Below are positions 9,506-21,907 of a stretch of 64,000 nucleotides of DNA, piece by piece. Every line of letters starts with the position of its first letter. Position 1 is the stretch's first letter. Source of the stretch: Pseudomonas hunanensis. GTDB taxonomy: Bacteria > Pseudomonadota > Gammaproteobacteria > Pseudomonadales > Pseudomonadaceae. The position numbers and the translations under genes were made by a program. The DNA is taken from the NCBI RefSeq assembly GCF_013393325.1, contig NZ_QJRC01000060.1:86971-150970 (forward strand), written 5' to 3'. The notes under the pieces were generated by a model that worked only from the letters and a program-made list of their open reading frames with translations, had not been told where the DNA came from and did not search any database.

Positions 9506-9828
9506 GTGAAGAACGCAACGTCATCCCGCTGATCCTGACCGGCATCGGTAGCATCATCGTGACGGTGGGGGCTTTGTGGTACTACGGTTACCTGCATTTC
9601 GCCAAGCCCGAGGATGCCTTGTTGTTGCAAGACTTCACCATGCTCAAGACCATTCCTGGCGAGGACTACAAGGTGTCGCTGGACCCGGCGCCGCAAGTGG
9701 CCCAGTGTGTCGATGGCGTGCTGGTGTTGTTCGACACCCAGCAGAAAGGCCTGACCGGCGTGCTGGTGGACAACCGCAAGCGTGCGGTGCGCTGCATGGG
9801 CGAGGAAACCCCGCAGCAGGTGCAGTGA
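9502..9828 (+). CDS. small single-pass membrane protein of unknown function
   Basis: Encodes 108 residues and overlaps the hydrolase stop (ATGA). One hydrophobic helix (about 8-30, VIPLILTGIGSIIVTVGALW) anchors it, followed by a polar domain of about 75 residues with two cysteines (CVDGV and RCMGEE). I do not recognise a family. The overlap suggests it is made together with the lipoprotein hydrolase. An extensive inverted repeat begins 24 bases after its stop. Confidence 0.8.
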   Translation: MSEERNVIPLILTGIGSIIVTVGALWYYGYLHFAKPEDALLLQDFTMLKTIPGEDYKVSLDPAPQVAQCVDGVLVLFDTQQKGLTGVLVDNRKRAVRCMGEETPQQVQ

Positions 9829-9851
9829 ATGTTCGACGTAGTTTTTTCAGC

Positions 9852-10090
9852 GCCTGCGAGATCGAGCGCCGCCCGCGCGGCGCATCGCGAGCTACGCTCG
9901 CTCCTACGTTTGTTTCGGGCCAGTGACGCCTGTAACAGGCGCGCGCGACCGCCTTGTTTGTACGACGCAATACCAAGTCATGCGCCAAGGCGTTCGCGCG
10001 CAAATCCCCCAGGCATAATTGGCCCGAAACAAACGTAGGAGCGAGCGTAGCTCGCGATGCGCCGCGCGGGCGGCGCTCGATCTCGCAGGC
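9852..10090. repeat. large inverted repeat with perfect 71-bp arms (REP/BIME-type)
   Basis: Bases 9852-9922 are the exact reverse complement of 10020-10090. The 97-base spacer holds a second inverted pair, 9941-9956 against 9985-10000 (15 of 16 bases pair), and a small GCCTGT-A-ACAGGC hairpin (9928-9940). The arms contain P. putida REP-like words such as GCTCGCTCCTACG and ATCGAGCGCCGCC. The whole could form a cruciform or, if transcribed, a long hairpin. It lies between convergent genes and may end transcription from both sides. No transposase is inside. Short open frames here are artefacts of the repeat. Confidence 0.93.
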
Positions 10091-10110
10091 CCCATAGCGC
10101 TATCGGCGGA

Positions 10111-10899
10111 CTAGTTCACCTGACTCACCGTACGCGGTGCCACCGGCTGGTTGTCGTTGGAGATGGTCACCTCCACCCGACGGTTTTGCGCCCGCCCCGA
10201 GTTGCTGCCGTTGTCCGCTACCGGGTACTCCTTGCCATAACCCTGGGACACGATGCGTGCAGGGTCCACGCCGGCGCGCACCAGTGCCATGCGCACGGAG
10301 CCTGCGCGGCGTTCGGACAGGCTCTGGTTGTAGTTGGCCGAGCCGACACTGTCGGTGTAGCCCTCGACAATCACCTTGCGCTCCGGGTTTTCCTGGAGGA
10401 ACTGGGCCAGCTTGGTGATGTTCGGGTAGGCGTTGCTCTTGAGTTCGGCTTTGTTGAAGTCGAACAGCACGTCGCCGAAGGTCACCAGCGTACCGCGGTC
10501 GGTCTGCTTGGCATTGAGGCTGTCCTGCAGCTTGGCGATCTGCGCGTCGCGGGCATCCAGCTTGGCCTGGGCACGCTGGGCCGAGGCATTTTTCAGCTCG
10601 CCTTCGGCGGTGCGCAGGGCAATGGTCTGTTTCGCCACTTCAATACGTTGGTTGGTCAGGTAGGCGAGCTGGTCGACCTGCTTCTGGTCTTCACGGTCCA
10701 TGTAGGCCTTGTCGGCCTTGTTCAGCCAGTCCTGGGCGTCCTTGGTCTCCAGGGCCGCGACCTTGCTCGATTGCGGGTCGCTCTGCAGCGAGGAGAAATT
10801 GGTGCGGGCCGCTTCCAGGTTGGCATTCGGGTCGTGCGAGCAGGCAGCGAGACCGACGCTCAGGGCCAGCAGGGCGGGAATCATGACGTGTTTGCGCAT
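10111..10899 (-). CDS. OmpA-family lipoprotein with DUF4398 N-terminal region
   Basis: Encodes 262 residues from the ATG at 10899, preferred over the in-frame ATG at 10908 because AAAGG then stands at a normal distance. The signal peptide carries lipobox LAAC (MRKHVMIPALLALSVGLAAC). The middle (about 25-140) is a charged helical, DUF4398-like coiled-coil segment. The C-terminal part (about 145-255) is an OmpA peptidoglycan-binding domain, shown by FDFNKAELKSN, VEGYTDSVGSANYNQSLS and RRVEVTI. It likely bridges outer membrane and peptidoglycan. A second DUF4398 lipoprotein lies 50 nt upstream in the same operon. Confidence 0.9.
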   Translation of the reverse strand: MRKHVMIPALLALSVGLAACSHDPNANLEAARTNFSSLQSDPQSSKVAALETKDAQDWLNKADKAYMDREDQKQVDQLAYLTNQRIEVAKQTIALRTAEGELKNASAQRAQAKLDARDAQIAKLQDSLNAKQTDRGTLVTFGDVLFDFNKAELKSNAYPNITKLAQFLQENPERKVIVEGYTDSVGSANYNQSLSERRAGSVRMALVRAGVDPARIVSQGYGKEYPVADNGSNSGRAQNRRVEVTISNDNQPVAPRTVSQVN

Positions 10900-10949
10900 A
10901 GTGTTCATCCTTTGATCGTGTGCGAAGGCTAAGGTTGGCGGGGCAGGGC

Positions 10950-11363
10950 TCACTGAGCGCTGCGCAGGCCTTCCTCACGTACGTCCTGAATGCCCTGGCG
11001 GGCATCCTGCACGGCCTTCTGGGCCTTGGCCGCCTGGGCCTTGCGTTCGGCGAGGCGTGCGTCCCACTCGGCCTGTTGGGCCAGGCGCTTGGCCTCGTCG
11101 TACTTCTTGTCATGCATGGCGATCTCGGCCTGCTTGAACTTGTCCTGGGCCGCTTTCATTTCCACGGCGGCAAACTCGGTACCGCCAGCACTGACGGCGG
11201 AGTTCACAGCAGACTGGGTAACGGCATACTGCTCGGTGGGTGGGTTGCCCGCACAGCCGGCCAGGACCAGGCTACTGCCGAGGGCCAGCGCGGCCAGCTT
11301 GAACCCGCGCACATGAGTGGATGACAGTTTGCGGGTGCGGGTCTTCATGATGGTCAGCTCCAT
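10950..11363 (-). CDS. DUF4398 domain lipoprotein
   Basis: Encodes 137 residues from the ATG at 11363 (AGGAG eight bases upstream); a second possible ATG is at 11348. The signal peptide ends in lipobox LAGC (SSLVLAGCAGN). The mature protein is almost entirely a charged amphipathic helix rich in Ala, Lys, Glu and Gln, typical of DUF4398 and likely a coiled coil. It is first in an operon with the OmpA-like gene, whose N-terminal half is of the same kind, so the two may pair. The role is probably in the cell envelope; nothing more specific is visible. Confidence 0.85.
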   Translation of the reverse strand: MELTIMKTRTRKLSSTHVRGFKLAALALGSSLVLAGCAGNPPTEQYAVTQSAVNSAVSAGGTEFAAVEMKAAQDKFKQAEIAMHDKKYDEAKRLAQQAEWDARLAERKAQAAKAQKAVQDARQGIQDVREEGLRSAQ

Positions 11364-11599
11364 TGGATCACTCCTGATAACGACGATGTCCGTAGCAGTC
11401 CATCGCTCAATCCCTGACAAAACCGCGCGCTTCAGCTCAACGGTGCACGAGGGCAGTGTGCAGGGTTTTAGCGTGATGGCTATTGGCTCCGACTCGACCG
11501 TTTTTCGAATGGTTCAGAAAAAAATGCGCTGCGAGCGGATTTTTTTCTGACTGATTGGTCAGCGAGGATTTGCTGGAACTTTCTCGGCCGAGGGCGGTA

Positions 11600-11624
11600 T
11601 TCCGGGCCTTTCAGGGGCCCGGAA
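11600..11624 (-). terminator. hairpin after the 11638-11982 gene
   Basis: A 9-bp perfect stem (TTCCGGGCC / GGCCCGGAA) with a 7-base loop, 13 bases beyond the stop of the minus-strand gene. No T-run, so termination strength is uncertain. The rest of 11364-11637 is intergenic, with nothing else I can name. Confidence 0.5.
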
Positions 11625-11637
11625 CATGGAGGGCAGG

Positions 11638-11982
11638 CTATTTTTCGTTATCGACGGCAGTGTTGCTCAAGCTGTGCAGGTGCTGGCGCGACAGGGTGAG
11701 AAAGCGTGGAGTAGGGCCGACATCCTCGTACAGCGGGTCGCCTTCTTCATCGGTGGCGATGACCTGCCGGCCCTGCACATAGGGGAAGCTGGCTTCAAGT
11801 TCTTCGAGGGCGGCGGCGACCAGTTCGCCGAGCAGTTCTTCGGCGGTGCGCTTGGGGTACATGTCGATCAGCGCGGCCAGGCGCGCCTCGGACTCCAGGT
11901 CCAGATGCAAGACATGCCCTGTGCGACTGAGCGTGCCAGCGGCATTCTGTTCCCAGTGCTGGGCGAGTTCACGGATTTTCAT
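11638..11982 (-). CDS. conserved Pseudomonas hypothetical protein (sometimes called pilin assembly protein)
   Basis: Encodes 114 residues beginning MKIRELAQHWEQ, with AGAGGT upstream of the ATG. It has no signal peptide or membrane helix and is strongly acidic and helical (AEELLGELVAAALEELEASF). Orthologs sit next to ppc in pseudomonads and are sometimes annotated as pilin assembly protein; I see nothing in the sequence that proves this. It is divergent from ppc, with 165 bases between starts. Confidence 0.75.
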   Translation of the reverse strand: MKIRELAQHWEQNAAGTLSRTGHVLHLDLESEARLAALIDMYPKRTAEELLGELVAAALEELEASFPYVQGRQVIATDEEGDPLYEDVGPTPRFLTLSRQHLHSLSNTAVDNEK

Positions 11983-12147
11983 GATGACCTCTGGTTACGC
12001 CTGCTAAGGCTGCATGGCATGGGAGTGCTGTGCTTTCACTTTAGTTTGCTTTGACCGATCACGGCTTGCCATGGCTGCGCGGCAAGGGGCACTCTTTGAC
12101 AGAGCTGTGTACAGGAGTGCGCCAGAGCCGCGCCAAAGAGAGGGCCA

Positions 12148-15683
<3,536 letters not shown>

Positions 15684-15702
15684 TCCTGGATTGACGCACA
15701 TC

Positions 15703-15734
15703 GACAACGGCCCGCTTGCGGGCCGTTGTCGTTT
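15703..15734 (+). terminator. adk intrinsic terminator
   Basis: A perfect 13-bp stem (15703-15715 with 15718-15730) has a two-base loop, followed by GTTTAT. It lies 20 bases after adk and before tsaB. Confidence 0.8.
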
Positions 15735-15774
15735 ATACTGCCGCTCTTTTCATTCGCACCTGGATACCCGTTCG

Positions 15775-16449
15775 ATGACCACCCTGCTGGCCCTGGATAC
15801 CGCCACCGAAGCCTGTTCCGTCGCGCTGCTGCATGACGGCAAGGTAACCAGCCATTACGAGGTGATCCCGCGCATGCATGCCCAGAAGCTGCTGCCGATG
15901 ATCAAGCAACTGCTGGCCGAATCTGGCGTGGCACTGAATGCGTTGGATGCCATTGCCTTCGGCCGTGGCCCGGGTGCGTTCACCGGTGTGCGCATCGCCA
16001 TCGGCGTGGTCCAGGGCCTGGCCTTTGCCCTCGAGCGCCCGGTGCTGCCGGTGTCCAACCTGGCCGCACTGGCCCAGGGTGCGTTGCGCGAGCAGGGCGT
16101 GCAGCAGGTGGCGGCTGCCATTGATGCGCGCATGGATGAAGTGTACTGGGGCTGCTACCAGGCTACGGCGGGCGAAATGCGCCTGGTCGGCCGTGAGGCG
16201 GTATTGCCGCCTGAGCAGGTGGCCCTGCCGGCGGGCAGCAATGGCGAGTGGTTCGGTGCCGGCACCGGGTGGGGCTACGCAGAGCGGCTGGCGGTGCAGG
16301 TGGCGGCCAGCAACCCTGGCGCGTTGCCCAATGCCCTGGACGTGCTCAGCCTGGCCACCTTTGCCTGGGAACGTGGCGAGGCAATCGTCGCCGAGCAGGC
16401 GCAACCGGTGTATCTGCGCGATAATGTAGCTACGCCCAAGAAGCACTGA
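15775..16449 (+). CDS. tsaB: tRNA N6-threonylcarbamoyladenosine biosynthesis protein TsaB
   Basis: Encodes 224 residues from ATG 15775 (MTTLLALDTATEACSVAL). It has the ASKHA/Kae1-like fold signature LALDTATEACS and the conserved GRGPGAFTGVRIA around residue 62. TsaB pairs with TsaD and TsaE to put t6A at position 37 of ANN-decoding tRNAs; TsaB is the non-catalytic partner. The frame extends upstream through the adk terminator, so the internal start is chosen. A small conserved gene follows. Confidence 0.95.
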   Translation: MTTLLALDTATEACSVALLHDGKVTSHYEVIPRMHAQKLLPMIKQLLAESGVALNALDAIAFGRGPGAFTGVRIAIGVVQGLAFALERPVLPVSNLAALAQGALREQGVQQVAAAIDARMDEVYWGCYQATAGEMRLVGREAVLPPEQVALPAGSNGEWFGAGTGWGYAERLAVQVAASNPGALPNALDVLSLATFAWERGEAIVAEQAQPVYLRDNVATPKKH

Positions 16450-16580
16450 GTGCTGTTCGTCGGTTATCGCCGATCACGCTAAAACCTTTTGTGCGATCTG
16501 TGGTCCAGTTATCACTCAAGCATTAGCGACGGAACTCTGATGCTGCTAAATTGCCATCATTGGTCCTGAGTGCTCATGCC

Positions 16581-16871
16581 ATGCGTATCGACGGTTTCTC
16601 CTCGCAGTCCTATCCGGTCAAGCGCGCCCCGCGCAAGGCAGCGGTGCGTGACGAGGCCATCGACGATGCCGAGGTGGTCGAGGAGGCCGAAACCGCCCCG
16701 CAGGAAGCCACCGCCCGCCGCCGCAGCGGTGGCCTGCCAGCCCGCCAGCAGGACATGGTCTTCCCCCGCGCCCGTGACCGCCGCACTGCCACCGCGCTGG
16801 CCAGCTACCTGAGCACCGCCGGTTTTAACGACTGGGACATGGAAGTACTGGGGCTCGACCTGTACATTTAG
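16581..16871 (+). CDS. conserved hypothetical protein, 96 residues
   Basis: Start set at ATG 16581 (MRIDGFSSQSYPVKRAPRKA). The N-terminal half is basic then acidic and low in complexity, with an arginine run (ATARRRSGG); the C-terminal 40 residues (RDRRTATALASYLSTAGFND) look better folded. No signal peptide or known domain. It stops 3 bases before the next gene, so the two are probably one transcript. Function unknown. The basic stretch could bind nucleic acid, but there is no proof. Confidence 0.7.
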   Translation: MRIDGFSSQSYPVKRAPRKAAVRDEAIDDAEVVEEAETAPQEATARRRSGGLPARQQDMVFPRARDRRTATALASYLSTAGFNDWDMEVLGLDLYI

Positions 16872-16874
16872 TGG

Positions 16875-17744
16875 ATGAGTCCATCCCCACTGCCTTACTT
16901 TCTCGGTTGCCCGTCATGGAGCGAAAACGCCTGGCGCGACTACCTGTACCCCGCCGACGCCAGCAGCAATGAAATGCTTGGCTTCTACAGCCAGGTGTTC
17001 AACGCCGTCGAAGGCAACACCACCTTCTACGCACGCCCCGCCCCCGGCACCATTGCCCGCTGGGCGCAGGTGATGCCCGCGCACTTTCGCTTTACCGCCA
17101 AGTTTCCAAGGGACGTCAGCCACGAGGGCGACCTGCGCGATCAGCTTGAGCCTGCCTTCGATTTCACCCGGCTGATGGCCCCGCTGGGCCAGCGCGTATC
17201 GCCCTACTGGCTGCAGCTTCCGGCTCAGTTCGGCCCTGCACGCCTGGGCGAGCTATGCCACTTCCTCGATGAAATTGCCGTGCCAGTGGCGGTGGAAGTG
17301 CGCAACCAGGCCTTTTTCGCCAAGGGGGAGGAAGAGCGCCTGCTCAACCGCCTGCTGCACGAACGTGGCGTCGAACGTATCTGCCTTGACCCGCGTGCGC
17401 TGTTCAGTTGCACCTCCCGCGACCCTGCCGTGCTGCATGCGCAGTCCAAGAAGCCCAAGGTGCCGCCACGGCCGGCCGCCTTCAGCCAGCATCCGCAGGT
17501 GCGCTTCATTGGCCATCCCGAACTGCAGGCCAACGAAACCTTCCTTACGCCCTGGGTAGACAAGGTTGCTGGCTGGATCGAGGAGGGCCGCAACCCGTAC
17601 ATCTTCCTGCACACATCGGACAACCGCTTGGCAGCCGCCTTGGCTCAGCGCTTTCACCAGCGGCTGATGGCACGCCTACCGGGCCTTGCACCTTTGCCGG
17701 AATTGCCCCGTGCGCCCGAGGTCGAACAACTGGGGCTACTCTGA
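16875..17744 (+). CDS. DUF72 (YecE-like) TIM-barrel protein
   Basis: Encodes 289 residues. The N-terminus (FLGCPSWSENAWRDYLYP) and FNAVEGNTTFYARP are DUF72 signatures; the middle has KFPRDVSHE and the family's AVEVRNQAFF. The family adopts a TIM-barrel fold; its biochemical role is unsettled. It is cytoplasmic with no signal peptide. It starts 3 bases after the upstream small gene and precedes a PEP-mutase-like gene by 28 bases, so this is probably one operon. Confidence 0.88.
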   Translation: MSPSPLPYFLGCPSWSENAWRDYLYPADASSNEMLGFYSQVFNAVEGNTTFYARPAPGTIARWAQVMPAHFRFTAKFPRDVSHEGDLRDQLEPAFDFTRLMAPLGQRVSPYWLQLPAQFGPARLGELCHFLDEIAVPVAVEVRNQAFFAKGEEERLLNRLLHERGVERICLDPRALFSCTSRDPAVLHAQSKKPKVPPRPAAFSQHPQVRFIGHPELQANETFLTPWVDKVAGWIEEGRNPYIFLHTSDNRLAAALAQRFHQRLMARLPGLAPLPELPRAPEVEQLGLL

Positions 17745-17772
17745 CCTTTCCCTGACTGCCGGAGGTTGAACC

Positions 17773-18603
17773 ATGGACGTGCAAACCCTGAGAGCCGAAG
17801 CTTTCAAGGCGCTACACGCGCGCGAAGGCGCGTTCGTCATCCCCAACCCGTGGGATGCCGGCTCTGCCAAGTTGCTCGCCAGCCTGGGGTTCGAAGCGCT
17901 GGCCACCACCAGTGCGGGCCTGGCCTTCAGCCTGGGTCGGCCAGACGCCGAAGGCGCCTTGAGCCTGGACGATACCCTGGACAATGCCGGCGAGATCGTC
18001 GATGCCACCGCGTTGCCGGTGGCCGCCGATCTGGAGAACGGCTTTGGCGACTTGCCTGAAACCTGTGCCCAGACCATCCTGCGTGCTGCCGAAGTCGGCC
18101 TGGTCGGTGGCTCCATCGAAGATGCCAGTGGCCGCAGTGATGCGCCCATCTACGATTTAGGGTTGGCCGTGGAGCGTGTGCGCGCCGCTGTGCAGGCGGC
18201 GCGTAGCCTGCCATTCCCGTTCACCTTGTGCGCCAGGGCAGAAAACCTGCTGCACGGCCGCATGGACCTCGACGACACCATCCTGCGCCTGCAAGCCTAT
18301 GCCGAGGCCGGCGCCGATGTGCTGTACGCCCCCGGCCTGCGCACGGTGGAAGAAGTGCGCGCGGTGGTGCAGGCCGTCGCACCGCGCCCGGTGAATGTGC
18401 TGATGGGCATGGCGGGCGTGCCGCTGAGCGTGAACCAGTTGCAGGACCTAGGGGTGCGCCGTATCAGTGTTGGTTCGTCGCTGGCCCGTGCTGCACTCGG
18501 GACCTTGCACCGGGCTGCGCTGGAAATTCGTGATGAGGGCACGTTCGGCTATGGTGAGCAGGCCCTGCCGTTCGCTCAGCTCAACGACCTGTTTCGCCGC
18601 TGA
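17773..18603 (+). CDS. isocitrate lyase/PEP mutase superfamily enzyme
   Basis: Encodes 276 residues. The start FVIPNPWDAGSAKLL and LPVAADLENGFGD (the metal-site region of the superfamily) identify the PEP mutase/isocitrate lyase fold. VGGSIEDASG and RAENLLHG are further superfamily marks. Members cleave or rearrange C-C or C-P bonds of 2-hydroxy or 3-carboxy acids; this short form is widespread and its substrate is not known. A good GGAGG lies before the ATG. Its stop overlaps the next start (TGATG). Confidence 0.87.
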   Translation: MDVQTLRAEAFKALHAREGAFVIPNPWDAGSAKLLASLGFEALATTSAGLAFSLGRPDAEGALSLDDTLDNAGEIVDATALPVAADLENGFGDLPETCAQTILRAAEVGLVGGSIEDASGRSDAPIYDLGLAVERVRAAVQAARSLPFPFTLCARAENLLHGRMDLDDTILRLQAYAEAGADVLYAPGLRTVEEVRAVVQAVAPRPVNVLMGMAGVPLSVNQLQDLGVRRISVGSSLARAALGTLHRAALEIRDEGTFGYGEQALPFAQLNDLFRR

Positions 18604-19292
18604 TGAGGGCAGTGCTGGCGCTGTTGGCCGGCCTGCTGCTATTGGCGGGCCTGGCCTGGCACCTCGGCTGGCGCTTGCCTGGCGCATGGAACCCGTGGGC
18701 GCCGCTGGACGTGCGCCAGCCGCCCAACCTGCTGACGCCGTACAAGCTGTCGCGCTTGCGCGATGACCCGGCGTTGTGCCGTCAAGCGCTTGAAATCAGC
18801 CAACTGCGCTACCGGGCACAAGCTGACAGTCAGGCTTCGGCCGACTGCCCGCTGCAAAATATCTGGCGCATTGACGGCGGCCAGGCGCGGCTCAGCAGCA
18901 GCTTCCTGGCCAGTTGCCCGTTGGCGGTGGCCTATGCGCTGTTCGAGAAGCATGGGTTGCAACCGGTGGCGCAGCGGTTACTGGGCCAACCCGTGGCGCA
19001 AGTCGATCACCTGGGCAGCTTTGCCTGCCGCAATGTCTACCACCGCAAGCAAGGCCGCTTGAGCCAGCACGCGACGGCCAATGCGCTGGATATAAGCGGT
19101 TTCCGCTTGCAGGACGGTCAGCGCATCGTGCTGGCGCGTGACTGGCAGGCGGGTGGGCAGAAGGCGGAGTTCTTGCGTCAGGTGCAGCAGGCGGCTTGCA
19201 AGAGTTTCAGCACGGTGCTTGGCCCGGACTACAACGCCGCGCACCGTAATCACTATCACATGGACATGGGGCGCTGGCAGATCTGCCGTTAG
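18603..19292 (+). CDS. extensin-like C-terminal domain protein, putative M15/LAS-fold peptidase
   Basis: Encodes 229 residues. An N-terminal hydrophobic helix (LALLAGLLLLAGLAWHLGW) acts as signal anchor. The rest is an extensin-like C domain (PF06904). SQHATANALD near 157-166 matches the SxHxxxxAxD zinc motif of LAS-fold DD-peptidases, and NHYHMD near the C-terminus supplies HxH. I infer a periplasmic zinc hydrolase acting on peptidoglycan or another wall polymer; this is not proven for the family. The start overlaps the previous gene's stop. Confidence 0.82.
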   Translation: MRAVLALLAGLLLLAGLAWHLGWRLPGAWNPWAPLDVRQPPNLLTPYKLSRLRDDPALCRQALEISQLRYRAQADSQASADCPLQNIWRIDGGQARLSSSFLASCPLAVAYALFEKHGLQPVAQRLLGQPVAQVDHLGSFACRNVYHRKQGRLSQHATANALDISGFRLQDGQRIVLARDWQAGGQKAEFLRQVQQAACKSFSTVLGPDYNAAHRNHYHMDMGRWQICR

Positions 19293-19294
19293 CC

Positions 19295-20795
<1,501 letters not shown>

Positions 20796-20826
20796 TTCCT
20801 GAAATCTGACCGGCAAGCGCGGTCGT

Positions 20827-20943
20827 TGTAGGAGCGGCCTTGTGTCGCGAAAGGGCTGCAACGCAGCCCCAGGATTTTGGCGCTCACGCGAAAATTGCCG
20901 GGGCCGCTTTGCGGCCCTTTCGCGACACAAGGCCGCTCCTACA
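20827..20943. repeat. BIME: inverted pair of REP elements
   Basis: A perfect 29-bp inverted repeat (20827-20855 with 20915-20943) carries the P. putida REP words TGTAGGAGCGGCCTTG and TCGCGA. Each arm has an inner hairpin (GGGCTGCAACGCAGCCC; GGGGCCGCTTTGCGGCCC). The same 24 bases recur at 44372-44395 and 44465-44488. A single degenerate REP (GGGGGCCGGCTTGCC) follows near 20980-21003. Confidence 0.92.
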
Positions 20944-21027
20944 GTGATTGCATCGCCTGACAGCTTTACGTTCTACCTGTGGGGGCCGGCTTGCCAGCGA
21001 TAGGCTCAGTACAGTCAGCCTGCTGCC

Positions 21028-21669
21028 TCAGGGTTTGAATGCCCGCAAGAACACCCCTACCACCTCGCGCACATGCGCCTCGGCTTCATCCCCTTCCAGC
21101 GGCCCTGCACACCCCAGTAGCAAGCGGTAATCCGGGGCACCCTTGACCAGGCAGAAAAAGTGCTCCGCCGCTCGCAACGGGTTGTCGACGCGCAGCAGCC
21201 CGCGTTCATGTGCGCCGCGCAGCAGCGCTTCCATCCCGGCCAGCACACGCTTGGGTCCGGCTTCGTAGAAGTACTCGCCAAAACTCGGGTCCAGGCTGCC
21301 CTGGGCCATGATCAGGCGGCTGAGCTTGACCGCCTCGTCACTGCTGATCAGCGCCTGGAAGCCACGGGCAATGGTCAGCAGCACCTCGTCCACCGGTGCC
21401 CCCTCGGGGTACTCGAACAGCAGGTCTGGCAGCTGGATCTGGCAGGTGGCCATGACCGCCGAGCAGAACAGGGTCTGCTTGTCGGTGAAGTGGCTGTACA
21501 CGGTAAGTTTTGAAACACCTGCCGCCGCAGCGACCGCATCCATGCTGGTGTTGGCGTAGCCAAGGCTGAGGAACAGCGTCTTGGCCGCTTCGAGAATCGC
21601 CTCGCGCTTGGCCAGGTCCTTGGGCCGGCCCGGGCCGATGGGTGCGTCGTTGGACATTGTGGTCTGCAT
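21028..21669 (-). CDS. TetR-family repressor, probable regulator of the RND pump
   Basis: Encodes 213 residues (ATG 21669; ATG 21657 also possible). The N-terminal DNA-binding domain (about 15-70) reads GRPKDLAKREAILEAAKTLF then AGVSKLTVYSHFTDKQTLF, like AcrR/TtgR-type efflux regulators. The C-terminal domain (about 85-205, VVGVFLRAF) is the usual ligand domain. In related genomes, from memory, this gene lies directly beside the RND pump genes; here about 3 kb with two monooxygenase genes separates them. I infer it still regulates the pump. Confidence 0.85.
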   Translation of the reverse strand: MQTTMSNDAPIGPGRPKDLAKREAILEAAKTLFLSLGYANTSMDAVAAAAGVSKLTVYSHFTDKQTLFCSAVMATCQIQLPDLLFEYPEGAPVDEVLLTIARGFQALISSDEAVKLSRLIMAQGSLDPSFGEYFYEAGPKRVLAGMEALLRGAHERGLLRVDNPLRAAEHFFCLVKGAPDYRLLLGCAGPLEGDEAEAHVREVVGVFLRAFKP

Positions 21670-21907
21670 CTGGTTGAAGAATCACCATCTTAACGGGTCA
21701 AGCGCGATCCGGCTAAAACCCGGTCACATTGCCTGCTGTCCGCCAGCCGACAGTTGATCGACAGTGATGTCGTCGTTCAGGCACCTGGTTGTTGTATTTT
21801 TTAAATAACCTACTGATTTATAAGTATTATTTTGTTGGCATGAATCGTGTTGATAGAGCATCAAGGGTGCCTGACAAGGGTGCCGAGCCTATTGAACAGG
21901 AGTCCCC

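Noticed and set aside
9829..10095. Two short open frames on opposite strands that encode near-identical peptides (RSSAARAAHRELRSLLRLFR)
   Set aside because: Both arise from the perfect inverted repeat, so similarity is forced by DNA symmetry. No ribosome site supports either.
21836..21860. Possible sigma54 promoter (TTGGCATGAATCGTGTTGA) upstream of the DszA-like gene
   Set aside because: The -24 GG is present but the -12 GC is missing at the required spacing.
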